From CAZTDU01 sp050248795 (GTDB taxonomy: Bacteria > Pseudomonadota > Gammaproteobacteria > Burkholderiales > SG8-39): a stretch of 33,380 nt of DNA. The first letter of the stretch is position 1; each line of letters opens with the position of its first letter. The position numbers and the translations under genes are program-made. Below, piece by piece: positions 1 through 8,065 of the stretch. The notes under the pieces were generated by a model. The model saw only the letters and a list, made by a program, of their open reading frames with translations. It searched no databases and was not told where the DNA came from. Location of the stretch: assembly GCA_050248795.1 (NCBI GenBank), contig JBFWRS010000035.1, positions 1 through 33,380 of the forward strand, read 5' to 3'.

Positions 1-1559
1 TCCCACTCGATGGTGGCGGGCGGCTTCGACGAGATGTCGTAGACCACGCGGTTGAGGCCGCGCACTTCGTTGATGATGCGGCTGGACACCTTCGCCAGCA
101 GCGCATGCGGCAGCTCGGCCCAGTGCGCGGTCATGAAGTCGGTGGTCTGCACTGCGCGCAGCGCGACCACGTGCTCGTAGGTGCGGCCATCGCCCATCAC
201 GCCCACCGAGCGCACCGGCAGGAACACCGCGAAAGCCTGCGCGGTCCTGTCGTACCAGCCGGCGTGCCGGAGTTCGTCGATGAAAATCGCGTCCGCGCGC
301 CGCAGCAGCTCCGCGTACTCGCGCTTCACTTCGCCGAGGATGCGCACGCCCAGGCCCGGGCCCGGGAACGGATGCCGGAACACCATCTCGCGCGGCAGGC
401 CCAGCGACAGACCGAGCTCGCGCACCTCGTCCTTGAACAGTTCCCGCAGCGGTTCCAGCAGCTTCAGGTGCAGCGTCTCGGGCAGGCCGCCTACGTTGTG
501 GTGCGACTTGATCGACGTCGCCTTCTTCGTCTTCGCGCCGGCGGATTCGATAACGTCCGGATAAATGGTGCCCTGCGCGAGCCATTTCGCACCCGGGATC
601 TTCGCCGATTCGCGCTGGAACACCTCGACAAAGTGCCTGCCGATGATCTTGCGCTTCTGCTCCGGGTCGGCCACGCCTTTCAGCGCACCGAAGAATTCAT
701 CGCTGGCGTCGACGTGGATGACCTTCACGTGCATGTGCTTCGCGAAGGTATCCATCACCTGCCGACCCTCGTCCAGCCGCAGCAGGCCGTGATCGACGAA
801 CACGCAAGTGAGCTGCTCGCCGATGGCCTTGTGGATCAGCGCCGCGGCGACCGAGGAATCGACGCCGCCGGACAGCCCCAGGATCACTTCGTCGCTGCCC
901 ACCTGCTCGCGGATGCGTTCGACCGCCTCGCTGACGTAGTCCGGCATGCGCCAGTCGCCCGCGCAGCCGCAGATGTCGAGCACGAAGCGGTGCAGGATCG
1001 GGCCGCCCTGCCGCGTATGCGTGACCTCCGGGTGGAACTGCACGCCGTAATAGCGGCGCTCCTCGTCCGCCATGCCGGCGATCGGGCAGTTGCCGGTGGA
1101 GGCCATCAGCCTGAAGCCCGGCGGCATCGCCGTGACCTTGTCGCCGTGGCTCATCCACACCTCCAGCATGCCGTGGCCTTCCGCGGTGACGGAATCCTGG
1201 ATGCCATCCAGCAGGCGCGTATGGCCGCGCGCGCGCACCTCGGCGAAGCCGAACTCGCGCTTGTCGCTTGCCTCGACCTCGCCGCCCAGCTGCACCGCCA
1301 TCGTGAACATGCCGTAGCAGATGCCGAGCACCGGCACGCCGAGCTCGAACACCGCCTTGGGCGCGCGCAGCTCGTGCGCCTCGTAGGTGCTGGCATGGCT
1401 GCCGGACAGGATCACGCCCTTCGCGCCGAAGCCGCGCACGAAGTCGTCGGAGACGTCGTTCGGGTGGATCTCGCAGTACACCCGGGCTTCGCGCACGCGG
1501 CGCGCAATGAGCTGGGTAACCTGAGACCCGAAGTCCAGGATCAGGATCCTGTCGTGCAT
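1..1559 (-). CDS. guaA: GMP synthase (glutamine-hydrolysing), 3' end cut by window edge
   Basis: Converts XMP to GMP using ATP and glutamine, the last step of guanine nucleotide synthesis, in the cytosol. The N-terminal class I glutamine amidotransferase domain has the nucleophile in GICYGM (Cys81) and the His-Glu pair in VQFHPEV. A PP-loop ATP pyrophosphatase domain follows with SGGVDSS near residue 228, then the C-terminal dimerisation domain with the FPGPGLG motif. 519 full codons are present, ending ...PPATIEW plus two bases of a Glu codon, so only the last residue and the stop lie outside the window. The start ATG follows the guaB stop after 7 bases, so guaB-guaA is an operon catalysing IMP to XMP to GMP. 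Assignment is secure. Confidence 0.97.
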   Translation of the reverse strand, partial: MHDRILILDFGSQVTQLIARRVREARVYCEIHPNDVSDDFVRGFGAKGVILSGSHASTYEAHELRAPKAVFELGVPVLGICYGMFTMAVQLGGEVEASDKREFGFAEVRARGHTRLLDGIQDSVTAEGHGMLEVWMSHGDKVTAMPPGFRLMASTGNCPIAGMADEERRYYGVQFHPEVTHTRQGGPILHRFVLDICGCAGDWRMPDYVSEAVERIREQVGSDEVILGLSGGVDSSVAAALIHKAIGEQLTCVFVDHGLLRLDEGRQVMDTFAKHMHVKVIHVDASDEFFGALKGVADPEQKRKIIGRHFVEVFQRESAKIPGAKWLAQGTIYPDVIESAGAKTKKATSIKSHHNVGGLPETLHLKLLEPLRELFKDEVRELGLSLGLPREMVFRHPFPGPGLGVRILGEVKREYAELLRRADAIFIDELRHAGWYDRTAQAFAVFLPVRSVGVMGDGRTYEHVVALRAVQTTDFMTAHWAELPHALLAKVSSRIINEVRGLNRVVYDISSKPPATIEW

Positions 1560-1566
1560 TGCCCGC

Positions 1567-3027
1567 TCAATCGACCCGGTAGTTCGGCGATTCCTTCACG
1601 ATCTGCACGTCGTGAACGTGGGACTCCCGCATGCCGGCAGAACTGATCTCGACGAACTGCGCGCGGCGGCGCAGCTCTTCCAGGTTCTGCGAGCCGGTAT
1701 AGCCCATGCTTGCACGCACCCCGCCCAGGAGCTGCTGGATCACCAGCAGCGCACTGCCCTTGTAAGGCACGCGGCCTTCGATGCCTTCTGGAACGAGCTT
1801 GTCGACGTTCATTTCGGAGTCTTGGAAATAGCGATCCGCGGCGCCCTTCTGCATCGCGCCGAGCGAACCCATGCCGCGGTAGGACTTGTACGAGCGCCCC
1901 TGGGAGAACTCGATTTCGCCCGGCGCTTCCTCGGTGCCGGCGAAGAGCGAACCGAGCATCACCGCGTGCGCGCCCGCCCCGAGCGCCTTGGCGATGTCGC
2001 CTGAATAGCGGATGCCGCCGTCCGCGATCAGCGGGACGCCGGACTTCGCCAGCGCCTCGGCAACATTCATGATCGCGGTGATCTGCGGCACGCCGATCCC
2101 GGCAACGATGCGCGTAGTGCAGATCGAGCCGGGGCCGATGCCGATCTTGACGCCGTCGGCGCCATGGTCCACCAGCGCCCGCGCACCGTCGCCGGTGCCG
2201 ATGTTGCCGCCAATCACCTGCATCTTCGGAAACTTCTTCTTGATCCACTTGACGCGGTCTAGCACGCCTTGCGCGTGGCCATGCGCAGTGTCCACGACGA
2301 GGACATCCGCGCCTGCATCCACGAGTCGCTCGACGCGCTCCTCGGTGCCTTCGCCTACCCCAACCGCAGCGCCAGCGCGCAGCTTGCCCTGCTCGTCCTT
2401 GCAGGCGTTCGGGTGTTCAGTCTCCTTGATGATGTCCTTGACGGTGATCAGGCCCTTGAGCCGCCACTTCGCGTCCACCACCAGCACGCGCTCGAGCCGG
2501 TGCTTGTGCAGCAGTGCCTGCGCCTCGGCCCGGGTCGCGCCCTCGCGTACGGTCACCAGTCGCTTCTGCGGCGTCATGATGTCCTTGACCGGCTGGTCGA
2601 GCTTCTTCTCGAAGCGCAGGTCGCGGTTGGTGACGATGCCGACGACGGTGTCCCCCTGCACGACCGGAAAGCCCGATATGCGGTGCTTCTTCTGCAGCGC
2701 GATCACCTGCCGCACGCGCATGTCGGGCGTGACCGTCATCGGGTCGCGCAGCACGCCGGACTCGAAGCGCTTGACCCTGGCGACTTCCGCCGCCTGGTCC
2801 TTCGCCGTGAAGTTCTTGTGGATGATGCCGATACCGCCTTCCTGCGCGATCGCGATCGCGAGTCGTGCCTCGGTGACAGTGTCCATCGCCGCCGACAGCA
2901 GCGGGATGTTCAGGTCGAGCTTTCGGGTGAGGCGGGTCTTCAGGGAGACTTCCCGCGGCAGCACGCGGGAATGGGCGGGAAGGAGGAGAACGTCGTCGAA
3001 TGTGAGGGCCTTCTGGATGACCCGCAT
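1567..3027 (-). CDS. guaB: Inosine-5'-monophosphate dehydrogenase
   Basis: NAD-dependent oxidation of IMP to XMP, the committed step to guanine nucleotides. At 486 aa it matches the usual length. It has the TIM-barrel start (KALTFDDVLLLP), an inserted pair of CBS domains at about residues 92-205, and the catalytic loop GIGPGSICTTR with Cys303, followed by the flap region with SYRGMGS. I chose the ATG at 3027 because AAAGGA lies 7 bases upstream on the minus strand; an in-frame start at 3045 would add six residues and would fall at about the predicted transcription start. It is the first gene of guaB-guaA and is divergent from the DUF4124 gene across a 139-base gap. Confidence 0.97.
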   Translation of the reverse strand: MRVIQKALTFDDVLLLPAHSRVLPREVSLKTRLTRKLDLNIPLLSAAMDTVTEARLAIAIAQEGGIGIIHKNFTAKDQAAEVARVKRFESGVLRDPMTVTPDMRVRQVIALQKKHRISGFPVVQGDTVVGIVTNRDLRFEKKLDQPVKDIMTPQKRLVTVREGATRAEAQALLHKHRLERVLVVDAKWRLKGLITVKDIIKETEHPNACKDEQGKLRAGAAVGVGEGTEERVERLVDAGADVLVVDTAHGHAQGVLDRVKWIKKKFPKMQVIGGNIGTGDGARALVDHGADGVKIGIGPGSICTTRIVAGIGVPQITAIMNVAEALAKSGVPLIADGGIRYSGDIAKALGAGAHAVMLGSLFAGTEEAPGEIEFSQGRSYKSYRGMGSLGAMQKGAADRYFQDSEMNVDKLVPEGIEGRVPYKGSALLVIQQLLGGVRASMGYTGSQNLEELRRRAQFVEISSAGMRESHVHDVQIVKESPNYRVD

Positions 3028-3051
3028 GATTGTCCTTTCTCGCAAAACGCG

Positions 3052-3080
3052 ATTATACGCGAGCCGTCTCGGCGTTTGAC
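3052..3080 (-). promoter_or_regulatory. Likely guaBA promoter
   Basis: On the minus strand a perfect TATAAT occupies 3057-3052, with GTCAAA (3 of 6 to the -35 consensus) 17 bases further upstream at 3080-3075. Transcription would start near 3045, giving an 18-base leader that holds the AAAGGA ribosome site. The other strand reads TTGACG at 3076-3081, a possible -35 for the divergent DUF4124 gene, but only a poor -10 (TACCGT, 3099-3104) follows it. I see no recognisable purine repressor operator. Confidence 0.5.
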
Positions 3081-3166
3081 GCGCCGGACAAAAGCCGATA
3101 CCGTTTTCCCGTCCACCGCAGACGCGTATCGCGCGTTGATTGAATCCGGTGAAAAGGAGTCACGCA

Positions 3167-3637
3167 ATGTACAGAATCGTTCTCCTTGTCGCGGCGCTCG
3201 CCTTCGGCGCGGCAGCGCATGCCCAGCAGTTCAAGTGGGTCGACAAGAACGGCAAGTTGCAGTACGGCGACGTGCCACCGCCCGGCGTCAAGGCCACGCC
3301 GCTGAAAGCGCCCGCCTCGCCACCGCCGCCGCCGGCCGCTGCCGCCTCGAAGGACACTGCTCCCAAGGGGGCAGAGAAAGCCCTGACGCCGGAGGAAGCC
3401 TTCCGCAAGCGCCAGGAGGACCAGAAGAAAGCGGCGGCAAAGGCCGCCGCGGCGGAACAGGAGCGGGTCGCGAAGAAGCAGAATTGCGAGCGTGCCCAGG
3501 CCCAGCTGCGCGACCTCGAAAGCGGCATGCGGATCGCACGCTCGAACGAGAAGGGCGAACGCATCTTCATCGACGATGCCCAGCGTGCGCGCGAAACCGA
3601 AGACGCCCGCAAGTCCGTTGCGGAATGGTGCAACTAG
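3167..3637 (+). CDS. Secreted DUF4124-domain protein
   Basis: Function unknown. 156 aa. The first 19 residues form a Sec signal peptide (MYRIVLLVAALAFG core, ending AHA before QQ), so the product should be periplasmic. Residues 21-40 (QFKWVDKNGKLQYGDVPPPG) are the typical DUF4124 start. A Pro/Ala-rich linker follows, then a long Lys/Ala/Glu-rich segment (about 75-115) likely to be helical or coiled coil, and a C-terminal part with two cysteines (QNCERA and EWCN) that could pair. The start ATG is preceded by AAGGAG at 3154-3159, a good ribosome site; starts further upstream would spoil the signal peptide. Its end converges on rnfH with an 11-base gap and no visible terminator. Confidence 0.85.
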   Translation: MYRIVLLVAALAFGAAAHAQQFKWVDKNGKLQYGDVPPPGVKATPLKAPASPPPPPAAAASKDTAPKGAEKALTPEEAFRKRQEDQKKAAAKAAAAEQERVAKKQNCERAQAQLRDLESGMRIARSNEKGERIFIDDAQRARETEDARKSVAEWCN

Positions 3638-3648
3638 AGACAGTCTGA

Positions 3649-3924
3649 TCAGCGCCGCCTGCGCGCGCGCGCACGGCGGACCTCCTTCGGGTCCGCCGCG
3701 AGCGGCCGGCAGATGTCGATGCGGTCCCCGTCGGTCAGCGTCGAGTCCAGGCTGACGAGCGCGCCCTGGCATGCCGCCGCCCACGGTGTCTGCACGGTGA
3801 ACCCGGAAGCGCGAATCGCCTCCTGCACGCGCGAACCCTCCGGCAATTCCAGGCGCACGACCTCCTGCCGGTCGGGAAGCGCATGAACGACATTGACGAC
3901 GATCCTAGCGGGCCGGTCTGCCAT
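3649..3924 (-). CDS. rnfH: RnfH-family ubiquitin-fold protein (RatB)
   Basis: A small beta-grasp protein of the RnfH/UPF0125 family, which usually sits beside ratA; its biochemical role is not firmly established. 91 aa. Family features are VVHALPDRQ near the start, LELPEGSRVQEAIRASG, DGDRIDICRPL at about 65-75 and the C-terminal ADPKEVRRARARRRR. The middle segment, which in most members reads like VGIFGK, is here ACQGAL and so diverges. The ATG at 3924 lies inside the end of ratA (20-base overlap), so translation is probably coupled; no strong ribosome site is visible. Family assignment is good. Confidence 0.87.
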   Translation of the reverse strand: MADRPARIVVNVVHALPDRQEVVRLELPEGSRVQEAIRASGFTVQTPWAAACQGALVSLDSTLTDGDRIDICRPLAADPKEVRRARARRRR

Positions 3925-4348
3925 GCAGGTCGTCCGCGCGACGCAGGAATGCCTCGACCATGCTGTCCGCGATGTGGGCGAACAGCGGACCGAGAGCAGT
4001 CGCCACCGCGGCATTGGAGAATTCGTACTCCATGCGGAACGTGATGCGGGAGGCTCGTTCCGCCAGCGGCACGAACTCCCAGCGCGCGTGGAAATGCCGG
4101 AAGGGCCCCTCGACCAGGCGGATGTCGATCGACTCCGGCGCGTGATTCGCATTGCGCGTGGTGAAGCTCTGGCGCAGCGCCCGGATGCCTACCGCGAGCC
4201 GGGCGAGCGTGGCGGACTCCGAACGTTCGAGCACGTCTGCGGCGAGGCACCAGGGCAGGAAACGCGGGTACGACGCCACGTCCTCGACGATCGCGTACAA
4301 GTCGGCGGCGCGATGCTCGACGATGGCGGTGCGGCTGATCTCGCGCAT
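3905..4348 (-). CDS. ratA: RatA-family START/polyketide cyclase-like protein
   Basis: 147 aa, one START/COQ10-type domain across the whole protein. Recognisable parts are the N-terminal ISRTAIVEHRAADLYAIVEDVASYPRFLPWC and the C-terminal IADSMVEAFLRRADDLHG. In E. coli the homologue was described as a toxin that blocks 70S subunit association, while other relatives bind coenzyme Q; the sequence alone does not choose between these roles. A GTG codon directly precedes the ATG at 4348; I use the ATG. It is back to back with smpB (23 bases apart) and overlaps rnfH, the standard arrangement in proteobacteria. Confidence 0.92.
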   Translation of the reverse strand: MREISRTAIVEHRAADLYAIVEDVASYPRFLPWCLAADVLERSESATLARLAVGIRALRQSFTTRNANHAPESIDIRLVEGPFRHFHARWEFVPLAERASRITFRMEYEFSNAAVATALGPLFAHIADSMVEAFLRRADDLHGRPAR

Positions 4349-4362
4349 CACGCTGCTAGAAT
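4335..4362 (+). promoter_or_regulatory. Likely smpB promoter with extended -10
   Basis: The 9-mer TGCTAGAAT at 4354-4362 is an extended -10 (TGn plus TAGAAT). CTGATC at 4335-4340 is a weak -35 at 16 bases spacing, inside ratA. Transcription would start near 4369, about three bases before the smpB ATG at 4372, so the message may have almost no leader. The same 9-mer occurs upstream of rpsB on the other strand. Confidence 0.45.
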
Positions 4363-4371
4363 GACGCGCTG

Positions 4372-4815
4372 ATGTCCATCGTAGAGAACCGCAAGGCGTT
4401 CCACGACTACTTCGTCGAGGAGCGGTACGAGGCGGGGATCGTGCTCGAAGGCTGGGAGGTGAAGGCGATCCGCGCCGGCCGGGCGCAGATCGGCGAGGCC
4501 TACGTCATGATCAAGGATTCCGCGCTGTGGCTCATCGGCGCGCACATCAGCCCGCTCTCCACGGCCTCGACCCACGTGAATGCCGACCCGGTGCGCACAC
4601 GCAAGCTGCTGCTGCACGCCGAGGAATTGCGGCGCCTGATCGGCAAGGTGGAGCAGCGGGGCCACACGATCGTGCCCTTGAACCTGCACTACAGCAAGGG
4701 CCGCGTGAAGGTGGACATCGCGCTGGCGAAGGGCAAGCTCAAGCACGACAAGCGCGCGACCGAGCGCGAGAAGGAATGGCAGCGCGAAAAGCAGCGCGTG
4801 CTACGCGGCCGCTGA
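4372..4815 (+). CDS. smpB: SsrA-binding protein SmpB
   Basis: Binds tmRNA and brings it to stalled ribosomes for trans-translation. 147 aa, within the usual range. The OB-fold core shows NRKAFHDYFVEERYEAGIVLEGWEVKAIR near the N-terminus, the conserved AYV and GAHISP segments, and RTRKLLLH followed by KGRVKVDIALAKGKLKHDKR. The basic C-terminal tail (EREKEWQREKQRVLRGR), which enters the mRNA channel, is intact. The gene is divergent from ratA, and its last 15 bases overlap the end of ppsA on the other strand. The ssrA RNA itself is not in the window. Confidence 0.97.
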   Translation: MSIVENRKAFHDYFVEERYEAGIVLEGWEVKAIRAGRAQIGEAYVMIKDSALWLIGAHISPLSTASTHVNADPVRTRKLLLHAEELRRLIGKVEQRGHTIVPLNLHYSKGRVKVDIALAKGKLKHDKRATEREKEWQREKQRVLRGR

Positions 4816-7188
4816 ACGCCGTCCGCCCGGCTCCGGCCTGTCGGCAAGCGCCAGCCAGGTGGAGACGACGCTGTCAGGATTCAGCGACAGGCTCTCGATG
4901 CCCTCGTCCATCAGCCAGTGCGCGAGGTCCGGATGGTCAGACGGGCCCTGCCCGCAGATGCCGACGTACTTGCCTTTCTTGCGGCATGCACGGATAGCCA
5001 TAGACAGCAGCGCCTTGACCGCCGGGTCGCGCTCGTCGAACGCGCCGGCGACCAGGCCGGAATCGCGGTCCAGCCCCAGCGTCAGTTGCGTCAGGTCATT
5101 CGACCCGATCGAGAAGCCGTCGAAGAACTGCAGGAATTCCTCGGCGAGCAGCGCATTGGACGGCAGTTCGCACATCATCACCAGCCTCAGGCCGTTCTCG
5201 CCGCTCTTCAATCCCTGGCTGGCGAGCAGTTCGACCACCTGCTGCGCCTCGTGCAGCGTGCGCACGAACGGCACCATGAGTTCGACGTTGACCAGGCCAA
5301 GCTCGTTGCGCACCTTGCGCATCGCCGCGCATTCCAGCTCGAAGCACTCGCGGAAGCTCGGATCGACGTAGCGCGACGCGCCCCGGAACCCGAGCATCGG
5401 GTTCTCCTCCTCGGGTTCGTAGCGCTCGCCGCCGAGCAGCTTTCGGTACTCGTTGGACTTGAAATCCGACAGGCGCACGATGACCGGCTTCGGCCAGAAG
5501 GCCGCGGCGATCGTCGCCACCCCTTCGACGACCTTCTCGCGAAAGAAGGTCTTGGGGTCGGCATAGCCCTGTGCCGCCGCCTCGACGCGCTTCTTCAGGT
5601 CGCCCGGCAGGTTCGGGAATTCCAGGCAAGCCCTGGGATGGATGCCGATGTCGTTGTTGATGATGAACTCAAGCCGTGCCAGGCCGACGCCCGCATTCGG
5701 GATCTGCGCGAACTCGAAGGCGCGCTGCGGATTGCCGACGTTCATTGCCACCTTGACCGGCACCACGGGCATCTCGCCGTGCTCGACGTTGCTGACCTCG
5801 AAGGGAATCGCGCCTTCGTAGATCATGCCGGTGTCGCCTTCCGCGCAGCTCACCGTCACTGTCGAGCCGTCGGCCAGCCGCTCGGTGGCGTCGCCGCAGC
5901 CGACCACGGCCGGGATGCCCAGCTCGCGCGCGATGATCGCGGCATGGCAGGTGCGCCCGCCGCGGTTGGTGACGATGGCTGATGCCACCTTCATCACCGG
6001 CTCCCAGTTCGGATCGGTCATGTCGGTGACAAGAATGTCGCCTTTGCGCACGCTGGACATGGCGCTGGAATTCGCCACGACGCGCACCGTACCTGATCCG
6101 ATCCTGCTGCCGATTGCGCGTCCGGTGGCGAGTACTTTTCCCTTGCCGCTCAGGCGGAAGCGGCTTTCGACCTTGTGCGTGTGCGACTTGATGGTCTCCG
6201 GCCTGGCCTGCAGCACGTAGATGCCGCCATCGTGCCCGTCCAGGCCCCACTCGATGTCCATCGGCCGCCCGTAGTGCTTCTCGATCGCGACCGCGTAGCG
6301 GGAGAGCTCCAGTACCTGTGCATCCGTGAGCGAGAAGCGTCCCTGCTCCGCCGCCGGAACCTGCACCGTCTGCACCGAACGGCCGCTTTCGGTCCCCTGT
6401 GCAAATATCATCTTCTCGCGCTTGGAACCGAGGCGGCGGCGCACCACGGCGGGCTTCCCCTGTTCCAGCATCGGCTTGTGCACGTAGAACTCGTCCGGGT
6501 TCACCGCGCCCTGCACCACCATCTCTCCCAGCCCGTACGCAGCAGTGATGAATACCACGTCGCGGAAGCCGGATTCGGTGTCGAGCGTGAACATGACGCC
6601 GCTCGCGCCGAGGTCGCTGCGCACCATCTGCTGCACGGCGGCGGAAAGCGACACCGACGCATGCTCGAACTTGTGGTGCACCCGGTACGATATGGCGCGG
6701 TCGTTGTACAGCGACGCATAGACCTGCCTGATCGCCGCGAGCACGTTGTCGACGCCGCGGATATTGAGGAAGGTTTCCTGCTGCCCGGCAAACGAGGCTT
6801 CCGGCAGGTCCTCCGCGGTCGCCGAAGAACGAACGGCGAAGGACGCATCCCCGGACGCGGCAGCAAGCTCGGCATAGCGCTCGCGGATCGCTTTTTCCAG
6901 CGCCGCCGGGAACGGCGCCGCCTCGATCCAGCCACGGATCTCCGCGCCGCCGCCGGTCAGCGAGCCGATGTCATCCGGGTCCAGCGTTTCCAGCCGCCTG
7001 GCGATGCGCTTGTCCAGCCCGCTTGCGGAGAGGAAGTCCTGGTAGGCCCGGGCGGTGGTGGCGAATCCGCCCGGCACGCGTACCCCTGATTGCGACAGCG
7101 CCGAGATCATCTCGCCGAGCGACGCGTTCTTGCCGCCGACCTTGTCAAGGTCGGTCATGCGCAGGTCCTTGAGCCATTCGACGTACAT
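4801..7188 (-). CDS. ppsA: Phosphoenolpyruvate synthase
   Basis: Makes phosphoenolpyruvate from pyruvate with ATP going to AMP and phosphate, a gluconeogenic step. 795 aa, close to the E. coli length. Order of domains: N-terminal ATP-grasp nucleotide-binding domain (DKVGGKNASLGEM, later SSATAEDLPEASFAGQQETFLN), swivelling phosphohistidine domain with the catalytic His415 in GGRTCHAAI, and a C-terminal PEP/pyruvate barrel ending with the catalytic Cys745 in GICGQGPSDHP. AGGAGA stands upstream of the ATG. It is divergent from ppsR, whose product should switch this enzyme on and off by phosphorylating a Thr next to the catalytic His (the TCH triplet is present). Confidence 0.97.
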   Translation of the reverse strand: MYVEWLKDLRMTDLDKVGGKNASLGEMISALSQSGVRVPGGFATTARAYQDFLSASGLDKRIARRLETLDPDDIGSLTGGGAEIRGWIEAAPFPAALEKAIRERYAELAAASGDASFAVRSSATAEDLPEASFAGQQETFLNIRGVDNVLAAIRQVYASLYNDRAISYRVHHKFEHASVSLSAAVQQMVRSDLGASGVMFTLDTESGFRDVVFITAAYGLGEMVVQGAVNPDEFYVHKPMLEQGKPAVVRRRLGSKREKMIFAQGTESGRSVQTVQVPAAEQGRFSLTDAQVLELSRYAVAIEKHYGRPMDIEWGLDGHDGGIYVLQARPETIKSHTHKVESRFRLSGKGKVLATGRAIGSRIGSGTVRVVANSSAMSSVRKGDILVTDMTDPNWEPVMKVASAIVTNRGGRTCHAAIIARELGIPAVVGCGDATERLADGSTVTVSCAEGDTGMIYEGAIPFEVSNVEHGEMPVVPVKVAMNVGNPQRAFEFAQIPNAGVGLARLEFIINNDIGIHPRACLEFPNLPGDLKKRVEAAAQGYADPKTFFREKVVEGVATIAAAFWPKPVIVRLSDFKSNEYRKLLGGERYEPEEENPMLGFRGASRYVDPSFRECFELECAAMRKVRNELGLVNVELMVPFVRTLHEAQQVVELLASQGLKSGENGLRLVMMCELPSNALLAEEFLQFFDGFSIGSNDLTQLTLGLDRDSGLVAGAFDERDPAVKALLSMAIRACRKKGKYVGICGQGPSDHPDLAHWLMDEGIESLSLNPDSVVSTWLALADRPEPGGRRSAAA

Positions 7189-7205
7189 GTTCCGTTCTCC
7201 TGCGG

Positions 7206-7234
7206 TTGCCGCCGCGTCGCAAAGGACCTATTTT
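7206..7234 (+). promoter_or_regulatory. Possible ppsR promoter
   Basis: TTGCCG at 7206-7211 (4 of 6) and TATTTT at 7229-7234 (4 of 6) are 17 bases apart on the plus strand. If used, transcription would begin at about 7241, the A of the ppsR ATG, giving a leaderless message. The AAAGGA at 7221-7226 is 14 bases from the ATG, too far for an ordinary ribosome site. The same 52-base gap must hold the ppsA upstream signals. Confidence 0.35.
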
Positions 7235-7240
7235 ATCGCC

Positions 7241-8065
7241 ATGGAGCCCCGGCGCACGGTTTACTTTGTCTCCGATGGCACGGGGATCACCGCACAGATG
7301 CTCGGCCACAGCCTGCTGACCCAGTTCGAAGGGATCCGCTTCCAGCAGGTCACGTTGCCGTTCATCGACACCGCCGAAAAGGCGCTCGAGTGCAGGGATC
7401 GGATAGACGCGGAAGCATCCGCGGGCAACGGGCAGCCGATCATCTTCTCGACGCTGGTGGATGGCGAAGTGCGCAACTCGCTGAGACAGGCGAATGCGGT
7501 GTTCATAGATTTTTTCGAGACGTTCATCGATCCGCTTGAAGCCGGACTCGGCATCAAGTCCAACCACACCATCGGGCGCTCACACAGCGCGTCGGACACC
7601 GGCGGCTACCACCGGCGCATAGAGGCGGTCAACTTCTCCATGGCGCACGACGACGGCGGCTCGCATCGCGAGCTGGACCAGGCCGACGTGATCCTGGTCG
7701 GCGTCTCGCGCAGCGGCAAGACGCCCACCAGCCTGTACCTCGCGCTTCAGTTCGGCATCAAGGCGGCGAACTACCCGCTGATCCCCGAGGACTTCGAGCG
7801 CAAGCGGCTGCCGGAAGTGCTGCACGCCTACCGCGCGAAGCTGTTCGGCCTGACCATCGCCCCGGAGCGGCTGCGGGAGATACGCCAGGCGCGGCGGCCG
7901 GACAGCAAGTACGCCGACCTCGCCAACTGCCACTACGAGGTCGAGCAGGCCGAGAACCTGATGCGCAGGGAGGGCATACGCTGGATCGATTCGACTGCCA
8001 GGTCGATCGAGGAAATCGCGGCGACGATACTGCGCGAGTTCCGCATCGAGCGGCAGGTGTACTAG
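7241..8065 (+). CDS. ppsR: Phosphoenolpyruvate synthase regulatory protein (bifunctional kinase/pyrophosphorylase)
   Basis: DUF299 family enzyme that inactivates PpsA by ADP-dependent phosphorylation of a Thr and reactivates it by phosphate-dependent removal. 274 aa, normal for the family. Seen: the N-terminal VYFVSDGTGITAQMLGHSLLTQF block, the conserved SNHTIGRSHS segment, and the nucleotide loop GVSRSGKT at 154-161 followed by PTSLYLA. The frame is open upstream to 7055, but the family starts at MEPRRTVYFVSDGTG, so I use the ATG at 7241. It is divergent from its target ppsA. The stop codon lies in a CTAG shared with the stop of the opposing RNA methyltransferase gene. Confidence 0.95.
   Translation: MEPRRTVYFVSDGTGITAQMLGHSLLTQFEGIRFQQVTLPFIDTAEKALECRDRIDAEASAGNGQPIIFSTLVDGEVRNSLRQANAVFIDFFETFIDPLEAGLGIKSNHTIGRSHSASDTGGYHRRIEAVNFSMAHDDGGSHRELDQADVILVGVSRSGKTPTSLYLALQFGIKAANYPLIPEDFERKRLPEVLHAYRAKLFGLTIAPERLREIRQARRPDSKYADLANCHYEVEQAENLMRREGIRWIDSTARSIEEIAATILREFRIERQVY

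Noticed and set aside
355..366. Perfect 12-base palindrome CCCGGGCCCGGG
   Set aside because: It lies in the codons for the conserved FPGPGLG part of guaA, so codon use explains it.
105..1646. Open frame of 513 codons on the plus strand opposite guaA
   Set aside because: guaA on the minus strand has all catalytic motifs; the plus frame shows no domain.
3028..3045. Longer guaB start at 3045
   Set aside because: The ATG at 3027 has AAAGGA at the right distance and gives the usual length; the upstream start sits at the predicted transcription start.
3905..4348. Reporting ratA-rnfH as a true toxin-antitoxin module
   Set aside because: The family name comes from E. coli work and the pair is widely conserved; the sequence offers no further evidence for a toxin-antitoxin function, so I describe the families only.
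7055..7240. Longer ppsR starting at 7055
   Set aside because: The extra 62 residues lie antisense to ppsA and do not match the family, which starts MEPRRTVYFVSDGTG.
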